DNA of 64,000 nucleotides from Acidobacteriota bacterium (GTDB lineage Bacteria; Acidobacteriota; UBA6911; RPQK01; JAJDTT01), in assembly GCA_028874215.1 (NCBI GenBank), contig JAPPLF010000028.1:62001-126000 (forward strand). The letters are read 5' to 3'. The position numbers and the translations under genes are program-made. The notes beneath the pieces were generated by a model. It saw only the letters and a program-made list of their open reading frames with translations, ran no database searches and was not told the DNA's origin. Shown one piece after another: positions 27,427 to 36,646 of the stretch (positions are counted from its first letter, which is position 1; every line of letters starts with the position of its first letter).

Positions 27427-29322
27427 ATGAAGCGGGAATTCCGTACGCTGTTGTTGCTGGCGTCCACATTGATGCCGGCGTTCGCCGGAGTCTCGTTCGC
27501 GCAGGACTCGCCCCAGGTCCTGGCCGACCGGTTCCTCGCCGAGGCGGACGAACAACTCGGCCAAGGGCAGGCTCAAGCCGCCCGGAAATCCATGAGCGAG
27601 GCGCTGGCCCTGCACCGGCAACAGGGCGCCCGGTTGCCTCCTCAGTTCTATCTCAAGTATGGGCGTATTCTGAACCTCTGCGGTGCGGCCGGCGAGGCCA
27701 TGGAGGCCCTGCAGCGCTACCTGGCCACGGGAGTCGGCGGCCGATCCCGTAAGCAGGCGTTGGCGCTCCTGACGAGGGTGGCGGCCAAGCGTCTGTGGAT
27801 CGAGGCCAAAACGGGGAGCGACCCCGGCCTGATCCGAGTTCTGGTGGCAGCGGGGGCCGATCCAAGGGTCCAGGATGGGAGTGGCGAGACCCCGTTGCAC
27901 CATGCCGCCTGGAGCAACCGGAACGCCGGCGTGGTCCGAGCCATCATCGCCGGCGGCGCCAAGGTCAACACGAAGGACCGAAATGGCTATACGCCGCTTC
28001 ACAACGCGGCCTGGAACAATCCCAATCCCCAGGTGATCCAGGCGTTGATCGGAGCCGGAGCCAATCGCAACGCCAAGGACGAGGACGGCGCGACCCCCTT
28101 GCACCTGGCGGTCGGGAGCAACGAGAACCCCGAGGTGGCACGCGCCCTGGTTGCCGCCAAAGCCAATCGAAACGCCAAGGACGACGAGGGGGTGACCCCC
28201 CTGCACCTGGCCGTCAGCCACCCGGACAAGTTGCCGGTGCTCAAAGTGTTGCTGAAGTCCCGAGTCAAGCTCGACCCCAAGGACGACTATGGGACCACGC
28301 CGCTGCACTGGGCCATCGGCGACAACGGAAGCCGCGAGATGGTGCAGACGTTGTTGTCGGCCGGAGCTGACGCCAAAAAGCGGGACGACGTGTCCGATAC
28401 TCCGCTGCACTACGCAGCCCGCTACAATCGGGATCCCTTGATCGTGGGCCTGTTGCTGGCGCGCGGCGCCAAGATCAATGCCACGAACCATGCCGGTGAC
28501 ACTCCGTTGCACCATGCGGCGGCAGACAACGGCAATCCGGAGGTGGTCAAGGTTCTGATCCAGGCCGGCGCGAAGGTCGGTGCGAGAAACGGGTCGGGCT
28601 ATACGCCGATTCTCAGCGCGGCCATGTTCAGCCGGAATCCCGAAGTGATCAAGGTGTTCCTGGCGTTGGGCATCAATTCCAATCTCAGAGACCGGCGCGG
28701 AAACGGCCTGCTGGACTACGCGGCGGAAATGAATGAGAACCCGGGTGTCGCGAAAGCGTTGATCGCAAACGGCGCGGATCCCAACAACCAGAACTGGAAC
28801 TCCGAGACGTCGCTTCACCGCGCGGCCGGGAACAACCCGAACCCGGAGGTATTGAATGCATTGCTTGAGGGTGGGGCCGTTACCGGGGTCAGGAACCGGG
28901 ACGGCAATACCCCTTTGCATTACGCGGCGGCACAGAATCCGAATCCGGAAGTCCTGGAAGCGTTGCTGGCGGCCGACGCCGGCCCGAACGTCAGGAATCG
29001 AAGAGGCGATACACCACTTCACTATGCGGCGTGGAACAATTCCAACGCGGAAGTGGCGAAAAGCTTGTTGTCGGCCGGGGCGGACCCCGATGCCAAGAGC
29101 CGCAAGGGGAATACACCACTGCACTATGCGGCCAGGAACAACTCGAATCCGGAAGTCACGGAAGTGTTGTTGCTGTCCGGAGCCACGCTCAACGCCAAGG
29201 GCGAAGCAGGAATGACTCCGTTGGCCCTGGCGAAGAAATTCAACGAATCCGTCGCGGCTGTGCTCATGTACCCTCCAAGCGCCGAAGAAACCGCCCCTGT
29301 ACCCGCCGAACCGGAAGAATGA
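27427..29322 (+). CDS. Exported protein with 14 ankyrin repeats of 34 residues
   Basis: A 631-residue protein with a cleavable signal peptide (LLLLASTLMPAFAGVSFA). A helical, TPR-like region follows at about residues 25-130 (LADRFLAEADEQLGQGQAQ, then AMEALQRYLATG). From about residue 150 to 615 there are 14 consecutive ankyrin repeats, each beginning with G-x-TPLHxAA. The repeats are 34 residues long rather than 33; the extra residue lies in a recurrent N-x-NPEV turn between the two helices. The C-terminus is acidic and Pro-rich. The protein should act in the periplasm or outside the cell, binding other proteins. The partner is unknown. Confidence 0.93.
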   Translation: MKREFRTLLLLASTLMPAFAGVSFAQDSPQVLADRFLAEADEQLGQGQAQAARKSMSEALALHRQQGARLPPQFYLKYGRILNLCGAAGEAMEALQRYLATGVGGRSRKQALALLTRVAAKRLWIEAKTGSDPGLIRVLVAAGADPRVQDGSGETPLHHAAWSNRNAGVVRAIIAGGAKVNTKDRNGYTPLHNAAWNNPNPQVIQALIGAGANRNAKDEDGATPLHLAVGSNENPEVARALVAAKANRNAKDDEGVTPLHLAVSHPDKLPVLKVLLKSRVKLDPKDDYGTTPLHWAIGDNGSREMVQTLLSAGADAKKRDDVSDTPLHYAARYNRDPLIVGLLLARGAKINATNHAGDTPLHHAAADNGNPEVVKVLIQAGAKVGARNGSGYTPILSAAMFSRNPEVIKVFLALGINSNLRDRRGNGLLDYAAEMNENPGVAKALIANGADPNNQNWNSETSLHRAAGNNPNPEVLNALLEGGAVTGVRNRDGNTPLHYAAAQNPNPEVLEALLAADAGPNVRNRRGDTPLHYAAWNNSNAEVAKSLLSAGADPDAKSRKGNTPLHYAARNNSNPEVTEVLLLSGATLNAKGEAGMTPLALAKKFNESVAAVLMYPPSAEETAPVPAEPEE

Positions 29323-29441
29323 ATCGGAAATTTCGCGTACTTGTGGTCTTGGCATCACTCTGACGGGTGCTTTGACTTTCCCCGTACACTCTGGTACCAC
29401 CGGCGCGCGGGTTCGGTGCTGCAACTGAAGGGAGCGAACAC

Positions 29442-30203
29442 ATGAAGGGAACCATCTTCGATCTGAGCGGCAGGACCGCGTTGATCACCGGCGGCAGCCA
29501 GGGGTTGGGTAGAGCCATGGCCCACGGGTTGGCGCGGGCCGGGGCCGAGGTGATGATCAGCAGCCGCGGTGAAGAAGGTCTGCGGAATACGGCCGCCGGG
29601 GTTCCGGATGCGACCATTCACTATCACGTGGCCGACATGACCTCCCGGGAACAGGTTCGCTCGCTGGCGGAGACTTCACTGGAGGTCATGGGAAAGGTGG
29701 ACATCCTGATCAACAATGCGGGCTGCAATACGCCCGAATCCATCGACGAGATCAGCGACGAGATCTGGGATCGCACCGTGGAGTTGAATCTCACCTCCTG
29801 CATGGCGCTCACCCGGGCGCTGGCCCCCCAGATGAAGACCCGGCGATGGGGCCGGATCATCCACATCTCCTCCATCATGGGTTTGGGCTCCAAAGAGAAA
29901 CGCAACTCCTATTCGGCCACGAAGGCCGCCCTGCTGGGGCTTTGCCGCGCCAGTGCCCAGGACCTGGGGGAGTACAACGTGACCGTCAACTGCCTGGCGC
30001 CGGGCCCCTTTCTCACCGAAATGCCGGGTGGCCTGCTCAGTCCCGCGGAGAAACAGGTCTTTTCCGACCGCACTGCGCTCGGCCGGTGGGCCGAGCCTGA
30101 GGAGCTGGTGGGACCGGCGCTGCTGCTGGCCAGCGAGGCGGGAAGCTACATCACCGGAGCGGTCCTGGTCGTCGACGGCGGAGTGCTCTGCAAGACCTTC
30201 TGA
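29442..30203 (+). CDS. SDR family oxidoreductase (FabG/gluconate dehydrogenase-like)
   Basis: A 253-residue classical SDR. TGGSQGLG is at about residues 16-23, INNAG near 90, ISSIMG near 143 with the catalytic Ser, and YSATKAA near 157 with Tyr and Lys. The C-terminus AGSYITGAVLVVDGG is typical of FabG and gluconate 5-dehydrogenase-like enzymes. GGGAG lies seven bases before the ATG. It stands alone: the upstream gene is the ankyrin protein and a REP-like doublet follows. It is not closely similar to the SDR at 373-1104. Substrate unknown. Confidence 0.92.
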   Translation: MKGTIFDLSGRTALITGGSQGLGRAMAHGLARAGAEVMISSRGEEGLRNTAAGVPDATIHYHVADMTSREQVRSLAETSLEVMGKVDILINNAGCNTPESIDEISDEIWDRTVELNLTSCMALTRALAPQMKTRRWGRIIHISSIMGLGSKEKRNSYSATKAALLGLCRASAQDLGEYNVTVNCLAPGPFLTEMPGGLLSPAEKQVFSDRTALGRWAEPEELVGPALLLASEAGSYITGAVLVVDGGVLCKTF

Positions 30204-30222
30204 GGAACCGAGGAATGAGGAA

Positions 30223-30300
30223 GGGAGGCGATTTCCTAATCGCCCGCTTCTGCTAGTGTTTCCCGGCAGCTCGAGAATCGGCGGTTAGGAAACCGCTCCC
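30223..30300. repeat. REP-like hairpin doublet (best-conserved copy)
   Basis: The first hairpin (30227-30244) has stem GGCGATT/AATCGCC with loop TCCT and GGGA in front. The second (30281-30296) has stem GCGGTT/AACCGC with loop AGGA and CTCCC behind. The flanks show the two hairpins to be inverted relative to each other, about 36 bases apart. The copy at 6.7 kb read in reverse has the same order. Confidence 0.75.
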
Positions 30301-30404
30301 GTGGGGGAGCTATCCTTTTCTCCTCTGTCTGTCAGGAGATTTCCCGACCTGGTCATGGTTTGATGCGGCTGGCCATCGGCCTGGGCAGGGCGTAGGTCGG
30401 GGGC

Positions 30405-30413
30405 TGTTACAAT
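30405..30413 (+). promoter_or_regulatory. Extended -10 promoter element for lepA
   Basis: TGTTACAAT matches the extended -10 pattern. Transcription would begin near 30420, leaving a leader of about 50 bases before the chosen lepA ATG. Confidence 0.5.
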
Positions 30414-30472
30414 AGCGACCCGTGACGGCGAGCGGCCCGGTCCGCTCCCGGAGACGTACGAAGAGCAATCCC

Positions 30473-32275
30473 ATGGACCAGTCCCGAATCCGAAACTTCT
30501 GCATCATCGCCCACATCGACCACGGGAAGTCGACTCTGGCCGACCGGCTGCTGGAGATGACCGACACCGTGGACGCCCGGCAGATGAGGGAACAGGTACT
30601 GGATCAGATGGAGCTGGAACGGGAGCGGGGAATCACCATCAAGATGGCCGCCGTACGGTTGAACTACCAGGCCGCGGACGGCCTCGATTACGAGTTGAAC
30701 CTCATCGACACTCCCGGTCACGTGGACTTCTCGTACGAGGTGTCGCGCAGTCTGGCGGCCTGCGAGGGTGCCATCCTGGTGGTGGACGCCGCTCAGGGGG
30801 TCGAGGCGCAGACTCTGGCCAACGTGAGCCTGGCCATGAATCACGACTTGGCGATCCTGCCGGTCATCAACAAGATCGATCTCCCGGCGGCGGACCCGGA
30901 CCGGGTCATGGAGGAGATTGACGAAACGCTGGCCGTCGACATCTCGGAGTGCGTGTTGGCCAGCGCCAAGGAAGGGCGGGGCATCGACGATGTCCTGGAG
31001 GGCGTGGTCCAAAATATTCCGCCGCCTCCGGGAGACCCGGAGGCGCCCCTGCAGGCGCTCATCTTCGACAGTCACTTCGACACCTATCTGGGAATCATCG
31101 CCTATGTTCGGGTCGTCAACGGCGTGCTGAAGCGGGGAATGCGGATTCGCATGATGGCTTCGGGCCGGGAAGCGGAGGTGGCGGGAGTCGGCGTCTTCGC
31201 TCCGGAACGGAAAGAAACCGGAATCCTCCAGGCCGGCCAGGTCGGATACGTACACGCAGGCATCAAGGCCATCGGGGACTGCCGGGTGGGAGAGACCATT
31301 ACCGAGGCTCCAAACCCGGCGTCCGTGCCCCTGCCCGGTTACCGCCGGAGCCGCCCCATGGTTTTTTGCGGCCTCTACCCGGTCAACAGCGATCGATACT
31401 CGGATCTTCGGGAGTCCCTGAACCGGCTTCAGCTCAACGACGCGTCGCTCTCCTTCGAGCCCGAGAGCTCGGCGGCGCTGGGCTTCGGTTTCCGCTGCGG
31501 GTTCCTGGGCCTGCTCCACAGCGAGATCATCCAGGAGCGGCTGGAGCGGGAGTTCAACCTGGAGCTGGTGGCCACCTGCCCGTCGGTGGTCTACCGAATG
31601 ACCTGCAAAGACGGCTCGGTCCTGGAGATCGACAATCCGACCCGCTGGCCCTCCCTGGGGGAGATCGACGTGGTGGAGGAGCCCTACGTTCTGGCCACCG
31701 TTATCACGCCCAACAAGTACATGAGCGTCTGCATGGACCTGTGCAAAGACCGGCGTGGCGTTTTCCGGAACCTGGACTCCAGCGGTCCGACGCGTGTGGT
31801 GCTCACCTTTGAGCTTCCGTTGGCCGAAATTCTCATGGACTTCTTCGACACCCTGAAGAGCCGGACCCGGGGCTATGCCTCGTTCGACTACGAGCCCATG
31901 GGATATCGAGTCGGGGACTTGTCCAAACTGGACATCCGGATCAATGGGCAGGGGGTCGACGCCCTGAGCTTCATCACTCATCGGAAAAGGGCCTACACGC
32001 GCGGGAAGGCGTTGGTCGGGCGGCTCAAGGACGTGCTTCCCCAACAACTCTTCGAGATCCGGATCCAGGCGGCGCTGGGGTCCCGGATCATTGCCGCCGA
32101 GAGCGTTCGCGCCTTGCGGAAGAACGTCCTGGCCAAGTGCTACGGAGGGGACGTGACCCGGAAGCGGAAATTGCTGGAGATCCAGAAGAGTGGCAAACGG
32201 AGAATGAAGTCCATCGGCCGGGTCGATATTCCCCAGGAAGCGTTTCTCAGCGTGCTGCGGGTGGGAAACGAATAA
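30473..32275 (+). CDS. lepA: Translation elongation factor 4 (LepA)
   Basis: A 600-residue translational GTPase that back-translocates or remodels stalled ribosomes. The G1 motif is AHIDHGKST near residue 12, G2/G3 includes [12 protein letters not shown] and [10 protein letters not shown], and G4 is NKIDLP. The LepA-specific C-terminal domain ends with [25 protein letters not shown], here cited by its core [14 protein letters not shown]. The frame is open upstream to a GTG at 30422, but the ATG at 30473 gives the standard N-terminus and length. The stop is followed at once by the ATG of the HemW-like gene, as in many bacteria. Confidence 0.98.
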   Translation: MDQSRIRNFCIIAHIDHGKSTLADRLLEMTDTVDARQMREQVLDQMELERERGITIKMAAVRLNYQAADGLDYELNLIDTPGHVDFSYEVSRSLAACEGAILVVDAAQGVEAQTLANVSLAMNHDLAILPVINKIDLPAADPDRVMEEIDETLAVDISECVLASAKEGRGIDDVLEGVVQNIPPPPGDPEAPLQALIFDSHFDTYLGIIAYVRVVNGVLKRGMRIRMMASGREAEVAGVGVFAPERKETGILQAGQVGYVHAGIKAIGDCRVGETITEAPNPASVPLPGYRRSRPMVFCGLYPVNSDRYSDLRESLNRLQLNDASLSFEPESSAALGFGFRCGFLGLLHSEIIQERLEREFNLELVATCPSVVYRMTCKDGSVLEIDNPTRWPSLGEIDVVEEPYVLATVITPNKYMSVCMDLCKDRRGVFRNLDSSGPTRVVLTFELPLAEILMDFFDTLKSRTRGYASFDYEPMGYRVGDLSKLDIRINGQGVDALSFITHRKRAYTRGKALVGRLKDVLPQQLFEIRIQAALGSRIIAAESVRALRKNVLAKCYGGDVTRKRKLLEIQKSGKRRMKSIGRVDIPQEAFLSVLRVGNE

Positions 32276-33451
32276 ATGTTGCGACGAGGAGATCCGGCGA
32301 ATGGGTTGGGAATCTATCTTCACATCCCTTTTTGCCGGCGCGAGTGTCCGTACTGCGACTTCAACTCGGGACCCCAACCGGAGGCGACGCGACGCCGCTA
32401 CCTGGAGGCTCTCAGGGAAGAGATCCGGACGAGCCCTTGGGCTGGATATCCGGTTCCGGCCGTTTCATTCGGGGGAGGAATCTCTTCGGAACTCGCCCCC
32501 GTGGACGTTGCCTCTCTCGTCGATGCGGTGCGGGGAGCTTTCCGGGTGGCCGGCGACGCCGAGTGGAGTCTGGAATGCACCCCCGACACTCTCACGTTGG
32601 ACCGCCTGAGGACGCTGCGGCGGCTGGGCATCAATCGCCTGAGCCTGGGCGCTCAATCGTTCCGGGACCGCCATCTCCTCCTGTTGGGGTACCGCCACAA
32701 AGCCCGGGACATCCGGTCGTGCTGTAAGTGGGCCCGGACCGCCGGATTCGACAACCTCAATCTGGATCTCCTCTACGGCCTGCCGGGCCAGACCCTCGGA
32801 GAATGGATGGGGGATCTGGAACAGGCCCTGGCCATGGAGCCCGAGCACTTGTCCCTCTACAATCTCGTCGCCGCGGGGGACACCGGGCCGGCCCGATCCA
32901 TAGATGACGACCGGCTCCCGGAGCCGGATGAGGAGACGGTCGCGCGCATGTATGAATCCGCGCTGGATCGGATCGCGGAGGCGGGACACGGCCACTACCA
33001 CCTCTCCGGATTCGCCCGGGCCGGCCGGGAATGGAGGCAGGGGGAAATCTACTGGAACGGCATGGCCTATCTGGGTCTGGGTGCGTGTGCTTCCTCTTTC
33101 ATCCAGGGGACCCGCTGGACCAATACCTCCCGCCTGGAGTCCTATATCCGGGGAGTCCGGGCAGGGGCCGTGCCCCGGGCCTCCGAGGAACATCTTTCCG
33201 GCCTTCGCGCTCTGGGTGAGGACATGCTCGTGGGCCTGGAGCGGCCAAACGGCGTCTCTCTTTCGGAACTGACCCGGCGCTACGGCCGTGACGTGGGGCG
33301 GCTCTACCGGGAACCGTTGAGATTCCTTTCCGAAAACGGGCTTGTCTCCCGGCGGGACGACCGGGTAAGTCTGACCCGCCGGGGTCTGCTTCTTTCCGGC
33401 GCCATCGCCTCCGAGTTTCTGGCCGTGCCGGACGGGAGGGCGGCCGAGTGA
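32276..33451 (+). CDS. hemW: HemW-like radical SAM protein, divergent
   Basis: A 391-residue protein with the radical SAM cluster motif in CRRECPYCDF (C-x3-C-x2-C) near residue 20. It carries the HemW layout and a C-terminal winged-helix region (LSELTRRYGRD). HemW is a heme chaperone once called coproporphyrinogen III oxidase-like. Several usually conserved positions differ. GGGTPS is GGGISS, the GRxH segment reads GYRHKA, and the Y-E-x-S-x-(Y/F)-A segment is HYHLSGFA. It is therefore a divergent member or a paralogue. Position after lepA supports the assignment. Start is directly adjacent to the lepA stop. Confidence 0.75.
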   Translation: MLRRGDPANGLGIYLHIPFCRRECPYCDFNSGPQPEATRRRYLEALREEIRTSPWAGYPVPAVSFGGGISSELAPVDVASLVDAVRGAFRVAGDAEWSLECTPDTLTLDRLRTLRRLGINRLSLGAQSFRDRHLLLLGYRHKARDIRSCCKWARTAGFDNLNLDLLYGLPGQTLGEWMGDLEQALAMEPEHLSLYNLVAAGDTGPARSIDDDRLPEPDEETVARMYESALDRIAEAGHGHYHLSGFARAGREWRQGEIYWNGMAYLGLGACASSFIQGTRWTNTSRLESYIRGVRAGAVPRASEEHLSGLRALGEDMLVGLERPNGVSLSELTRRYGRDVGRLYREPLRFLSENGLVSRRDDRVSLTRRGLLLSGAIASEFLAVPDGRAAE

Positions 33452-34011
33452 GCCGGGTCTGTGTCTTCTGCGGCTCCAAGACGGGAATCCGTCCCCTCTA
33501 TGTCGAGGTCGCCGGACGGTTGGGACGCCGCCTGGCCGGCAGGGGGTACGACCTGGTCTACGGCGGTGGAGCGACCGGGCTGATGGGCGTGGTCGCCGAT
33601 TCGATCCTGGAGGCGGGAGGACAGGCCATCGGCGTGATTCCACGTTCCATGGCAACCCGGGAGGTGGCTCATCAGGGACTGACCCGCATGCACGTCGTCG
33701 GCACCATGCACGAACGGAAGGCGTTGATGGCGGAGTTGTCCGACGCCTTCGTTGCCCTTCCGGGAGGATACGGAACCTTCGAGGAACTACTGGAGATGAT
33801 CACCTGGGCTCAGCTCGGAATTCACCGCAAGCCGGTGGGCCTGCTCAATGCCGGTGGATATTTCGACCCCCTGGTGGGGATGTTCGACCGGGCCGTCCAG
33901 GAGGGTTTCGTCCGGCCCAGGTACCGATCCCTCTGCCGGGTCGGAGCCGGCGTGGACGAGCTGCTCTCGGAGCTGGAATCGGCGCGAGGAGAGACATGCC
34001 GGGCAAAGTGA
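33448..34011 (+). CDS. LOG family protein (possible cytokinin riboside monophosphate phosphoribohydrolase)
   Basis: A 187-residue TIGR00730/LOG-type Rossmann protein. Signatures are VCVFCGSKTG at the start, VYGGGATGLMG near 48, and the phosphoribohydrolase motif PGGYGTFEELLEMITWAQ near 115. Known members release free bases from nucleoside 5'-monophosphates, and many bacterial members are AMP nucleosidases of unclear physiology. The GTG start overlaps the previous stop as GTGA, and the end overlaps glcF by 16 bases, so it is in the middle of a tight operon. Confidence 0.92.
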   Translation: MSRVCVFCGSKTGIRPLYVEVAGRLGRRLAGRGYDLVYGGGATGLMGVVADSILEAGGQAIGVIPRSMATREVAHQGLTRMHVVGTMHERKALMAELSDAFVALPGGYGTFEELLEMITWAQLGIHRKPVGLLNAGGYFDPLVGMFDRAVQEGFVRPRYRSLCRVGAGVDELLSELESARGETCRAK

Positions 34012-35252
34012 CCGTCAAGGACCCATTCGAGGTCAACCTGGATTGCGTCCACTGCGGTTTCTGCCTTCCCCAATGCCCGACCTACCAGGTCCTGGGTGAC
34101 GAGAACGACTCGCCGCGCGGGCGCATCTACCTGATGGACCTGGTCCGGGAGGGACGCCTGCCGTTGGACGACACGGTCATGACGCACCTGGACCGCTGTC
34201 TGGGATGCCGGGCCTGTGAAACCGCCTGTCCCTCGGGCGTCCGCTACGAGCTGATGCTGAATCAGACCCGGGGAAAGATCTATGAGGACCGTCCCCCATC
34301 GTGGATCCAGCGTTTCGCCTTTCGCCGGGTCCTGCCTTCTCCCGGACTGCTGCGTCTCGGCGGCCGGCTGGCGCGGCTGCACCAGGCGACACTCCAACGC
34401 TGGGTACGGTCCAGCCGCATCCTCTCCCGCGCCGCTCCCAAGCTGGTGGAGATGGAGAATAAGCTGCCCACGGTCCCGCCGCCGGACCGCCTGGAAGCGT
34501 TTTATCCGGCGAAGGGGCCGAGACGGGCTCGCGTCGGATTCCTGTCCGGGTGCGTCATGCCCATCCTCTTTCCCCAGGTCCACCAGGCCAGCATTCAACT
34601 GCTTCGGAGAGCCGGATGCGAGGTCGTGGTCCCACCCGGTCAACGCTGCTGCGGCGCGCTTCACTCCCACGCCGGGGACCAGGAGGGGGCCGTGCGGCAG
34701 GCCCGAATCAACCTCCAGGCCTTCCCCTGGTGCGATCTGGACGCCGTCGTGGTCAACTCGGCCGGCTGCGGCGCCGCCATGAAGGAGTGGTCCCATCTTC
34801 CGGAGAGCACCGGCGAGATGGCCCGGTTCTCGCACAAGGTCAAGGACGTCTGCGAGTTCCTGGTGGAGCTGAATCCGGGCTGGGAACTGGGTCCGCTTCC
34901 GCTGAGGGTCGCCTATGACGATCCTTGTCATCTGCTGCACGGACAGGGGATTTATTCCCAGCCCCGCGCCCTCATGTCGCAGATCCCCGAATTGACCCTC
35001 CTGGAGGTTCCCAACGGCGAACGCTGCTGCGGAAGCGCCGGAATCTACAACCTGCTGCAGCCGGAGATCGCCGGCCAGTTGCTGGATCGGAAGCTCGACG
35101 AGATCCTGAGCGTCGATCCCCAGCGGGTGACCACGGCCAATCCGGGGTGCCTCATGCAGATCCGGTTCGGCCTGGAGAATTCGGGAGCCTCGATCCCGGT
35201 CCAGCACCCCGTGGAATTGCTCTACGAGTCCGTCCGGACAGTGCCCTCGTAA
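33996..35252 (+). CDS. glcF: Glycolate oxidase-type iron-sulfur subunit (GlcF-like)
   Basis: A 418-residue electron-transfer protein with two N-terminal 4Fe-4S motifs: CVHCGFCLPQCP at about residues 14-25 and CLGCRACETACP near 68. Two C-terminal CCG domains follow, visible as GQRCCGALHSH and GERCCGSAGIY, with characteristic CVMP and DPCHLLHGQG segments. GlcF passes electrons from the flavin subunits (GlcD, GlcE) to the quinone pool during glycolate or lactate oxidation. The GlcE-like gene lies just beyond on the opposite strand. AGGAG is four bases before the ATG. Confidence 0.92.
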   Translation: MPGKVTVKDPFEVNLDCVHCGFCLPQCPTYQVLGDENDSPRGRIYLMDLVREGRLPLDDTVMTHLDRCLGCRACETACPSGVRYELMLNQTRGKIYEDRPPSWIQRFAFRRVLPSPGLLRLGGRLARLHQATLQRWVRSSRILSRAAPKLVEMENKLPTVPPPDRLEAFYPAKGPRRARVGFLSGCVMPILFPQVHQASIQLLRRAGCEVVVPPGQRCCGALHSHAGDQEGAVRQARINLQAFPWCDLDAVVVNSAGCGAAMKEWSHLPESTGEMARFSHKVKDVCEFLVELNPGWELGPLPLRVAYDDPCHLLHGQGIYSQPRALMSQIPELTLLEVPNGERCCGSAGIYNLLQPEIAGQLLDRKLDEILSVDPQRVTTANPGCLMQIRFGLENSGASIPVQHPVELLYESVRTVPS

Positions 35253-35264
35253 TCCGTTGTCGGG

Positions 35265-36494
35265 CTAGATCCGGCCCCAGAAACGACCCGGATTCAGTGT
35301 CCGCCCGGGGTCGAACCGATCCTTGATCCGCTTCATCAGCGGCAGGGGCTGGGTCGTGGGTCCCCAGACGTCCAGGCTCCGCTTCAAGGGCGCGTCCGCC
35401 TTGAAAAGGGTGGTGTAGACGGGCTGGCCCTTCCAACGGGACCGGAGGTCCCGAAGAAAATCGATTCCGTTCGCCAGAACCAGGAGCGTGCTGCCGGCCG
35501 CATGTCCCGAGAGCCCATGACCGGGCAGTGCCTGATCCAGCCACCGGTGGACCTTTTCCAGCAACCCGGCGGGAGCGCTGATTCGGACCACGACCCTCCC
35601 GTTGTCCGGCTCCAGGGCCAGACACAACTCCCGGTCCCGGACCATCCAGAAAGAGTCCGCCTCGGCCCCGTCCAGGAATCGAATTCCGGGACATCGTTCC
35701 CCGAGCACACGGCTCTTCCACTGGATCGGACCCTCCGGATCTCGAAGCTCGACGGCCAGACCATAGCGTTCCGATGAAGCCCCCGGCTGCCGGAATCCCG
35801 CGCCGGAACGGAACAACTCCAGCGCCGCCGGCGCGACCTCGTTGCGCAAGGAAAGGGCCGTCTCCAGCAGCTCGCTCAGACGGTCGAATTCCAATATCCC
35901 GGTCCGGGATGCGGGGGGGAGGGGACGCACCTTGAACGTGGCGTGAGTGATGATTCCCAGGGTCCCCATGGATCCGGCGTAGAGCTTGCACAGGTCATAC
36001 CCGGCCACGTTCTTGACCACGCGCCCGCCGGCGTGGCTGAGCCGGCCGTCGGCGTGCAGGATCTCGATGCCGATGAGGAACTCCCGCATCCCGCCCAAGG
36101 CCGGGCCGTAACGCCCGGCCAGGGCTGTGGCCACGGCGCCGCCGACGGTGGCGTGCAGGTAGTTGGGGGGACGGAAGGGCAGGAACTGTGCGGCCTCGGA
36201 CAATGTTTCCTGAAGCCGTTTCAAAGGACAGCCCGCCTCCACCGTGACCGTCAGGTCGCCGGGACTGTGGTCCAGAATCCGGTCCCACCGGCGGACGGAA
36301 AGGATGTGGGTCGCCCGCTCCGGGTCGTTTCCCAGGAACCACTGGCCGCCGCCTCCCAGGATGAGGACCGCATCTCCCGCTCGATCCCGCTCCCGGATCC
36401 AGTCCCGGCACGACTCCGGGTCAGGGGGTTCGTGGACCGGCGGGACGCCTCCCTCCAGATTCAGCCAACGGCAGGCCTGAGACGGAGATATCAT
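35265..36494 (-). CDS. glcE: FAD-binding oxidoreductase, glycolate oxidase subunit GlcE-like
   Basis: A 409-residue flavoprotein of the FAD_binding_4 (VAO/PCMH) family. The pyrophosphate-binding segment is AVLILGGGGQWFLG near residue 45. FRPPNYLHATVGGAVATALAGRYGP and GGRVVKNVAGYDLCKLYAGSMGTLGII are typical, here cited by cores ATVGGAVAT and VVKNVAGYD. The C-terminal ILNPGRF-like tail reads DPGRTLNPGRFWG. The length fits GlcE rather than the longer GlcD. It converges on glcF with 12 bases between stops, an unusual arrangement since these subunits are normally codirectional. No GlcD gene is in the window. Confidence 0.87.
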   Translation of the reverse strand: MISPSQACRWLNLEGGVPPVHEPPDPESCRDWIRERDRAGDAVLILGGGGQWFLGNDPERATHILSVRRWDRILDHSPGDLTVTVEAGCPLKRLQETLSEAAQFLPFRPPNYLHATVGGAVATALAGRYGPALGGMREFLIGIEILHADGRLSHAGGRVVKNVAGYDLCKLYAGSMGTLGIITHATFKVRPLPPASRTGILEFDRLSELLETALSLRNEVAPAALELFRSGAGFRQPGASSERYGLAVELRDPEGPIQWKSRVLGERCPGIRFLDGAEADSFWMVRDRELCLALEPDNGRVVVRISAPAGLLEKVHRWLDQALPGHGLSGHAAGSTLLVLANGIDFLRDLRSRWKGQPVYTTLFKADAPLKRSLDVWGPTTQPLPLMKRIKDRFDPGRTLNPGRFWGRI

Positions 36495-36594
36495 GCCGGT
36501 TCCCGCTCCGTTCCGGGGCCTTTCGTGCTATTCATAATCGCCCCGAACTCTACTACACTTTCCGTCTTGTCCCGGCGACAGAGGCTCGCAAACT

Positions 36595-36628
36595 GCGGTG
36601 GCGAGAATTTCCTGGTTTCCGCCGCCGC
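36595..36628 (+). other. Leader hairpin upstream of manC
   Basis: GCGGTGGCG (36595-36603) pairs with CGCCGCCGC (36620-36628), with one G-T pair, around a 16-base loop. It ends 8 bases before the GGAGG ribosome site of manC. It may influence mRNA stability or translation, and its loop contains TTTCCT and TTTC as in the REP-like family. Confidence 0.35.
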
Positions 36629-36646
36629 GTAGAACGGAGGAGAAGG

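Noticed and set aside
30422-30472. A GTG start for lepA just after the promoter element
   Set aside because: It would add 17 basic residues not expected in LepA; the ATG at 30473 gives the usual N-terminus.
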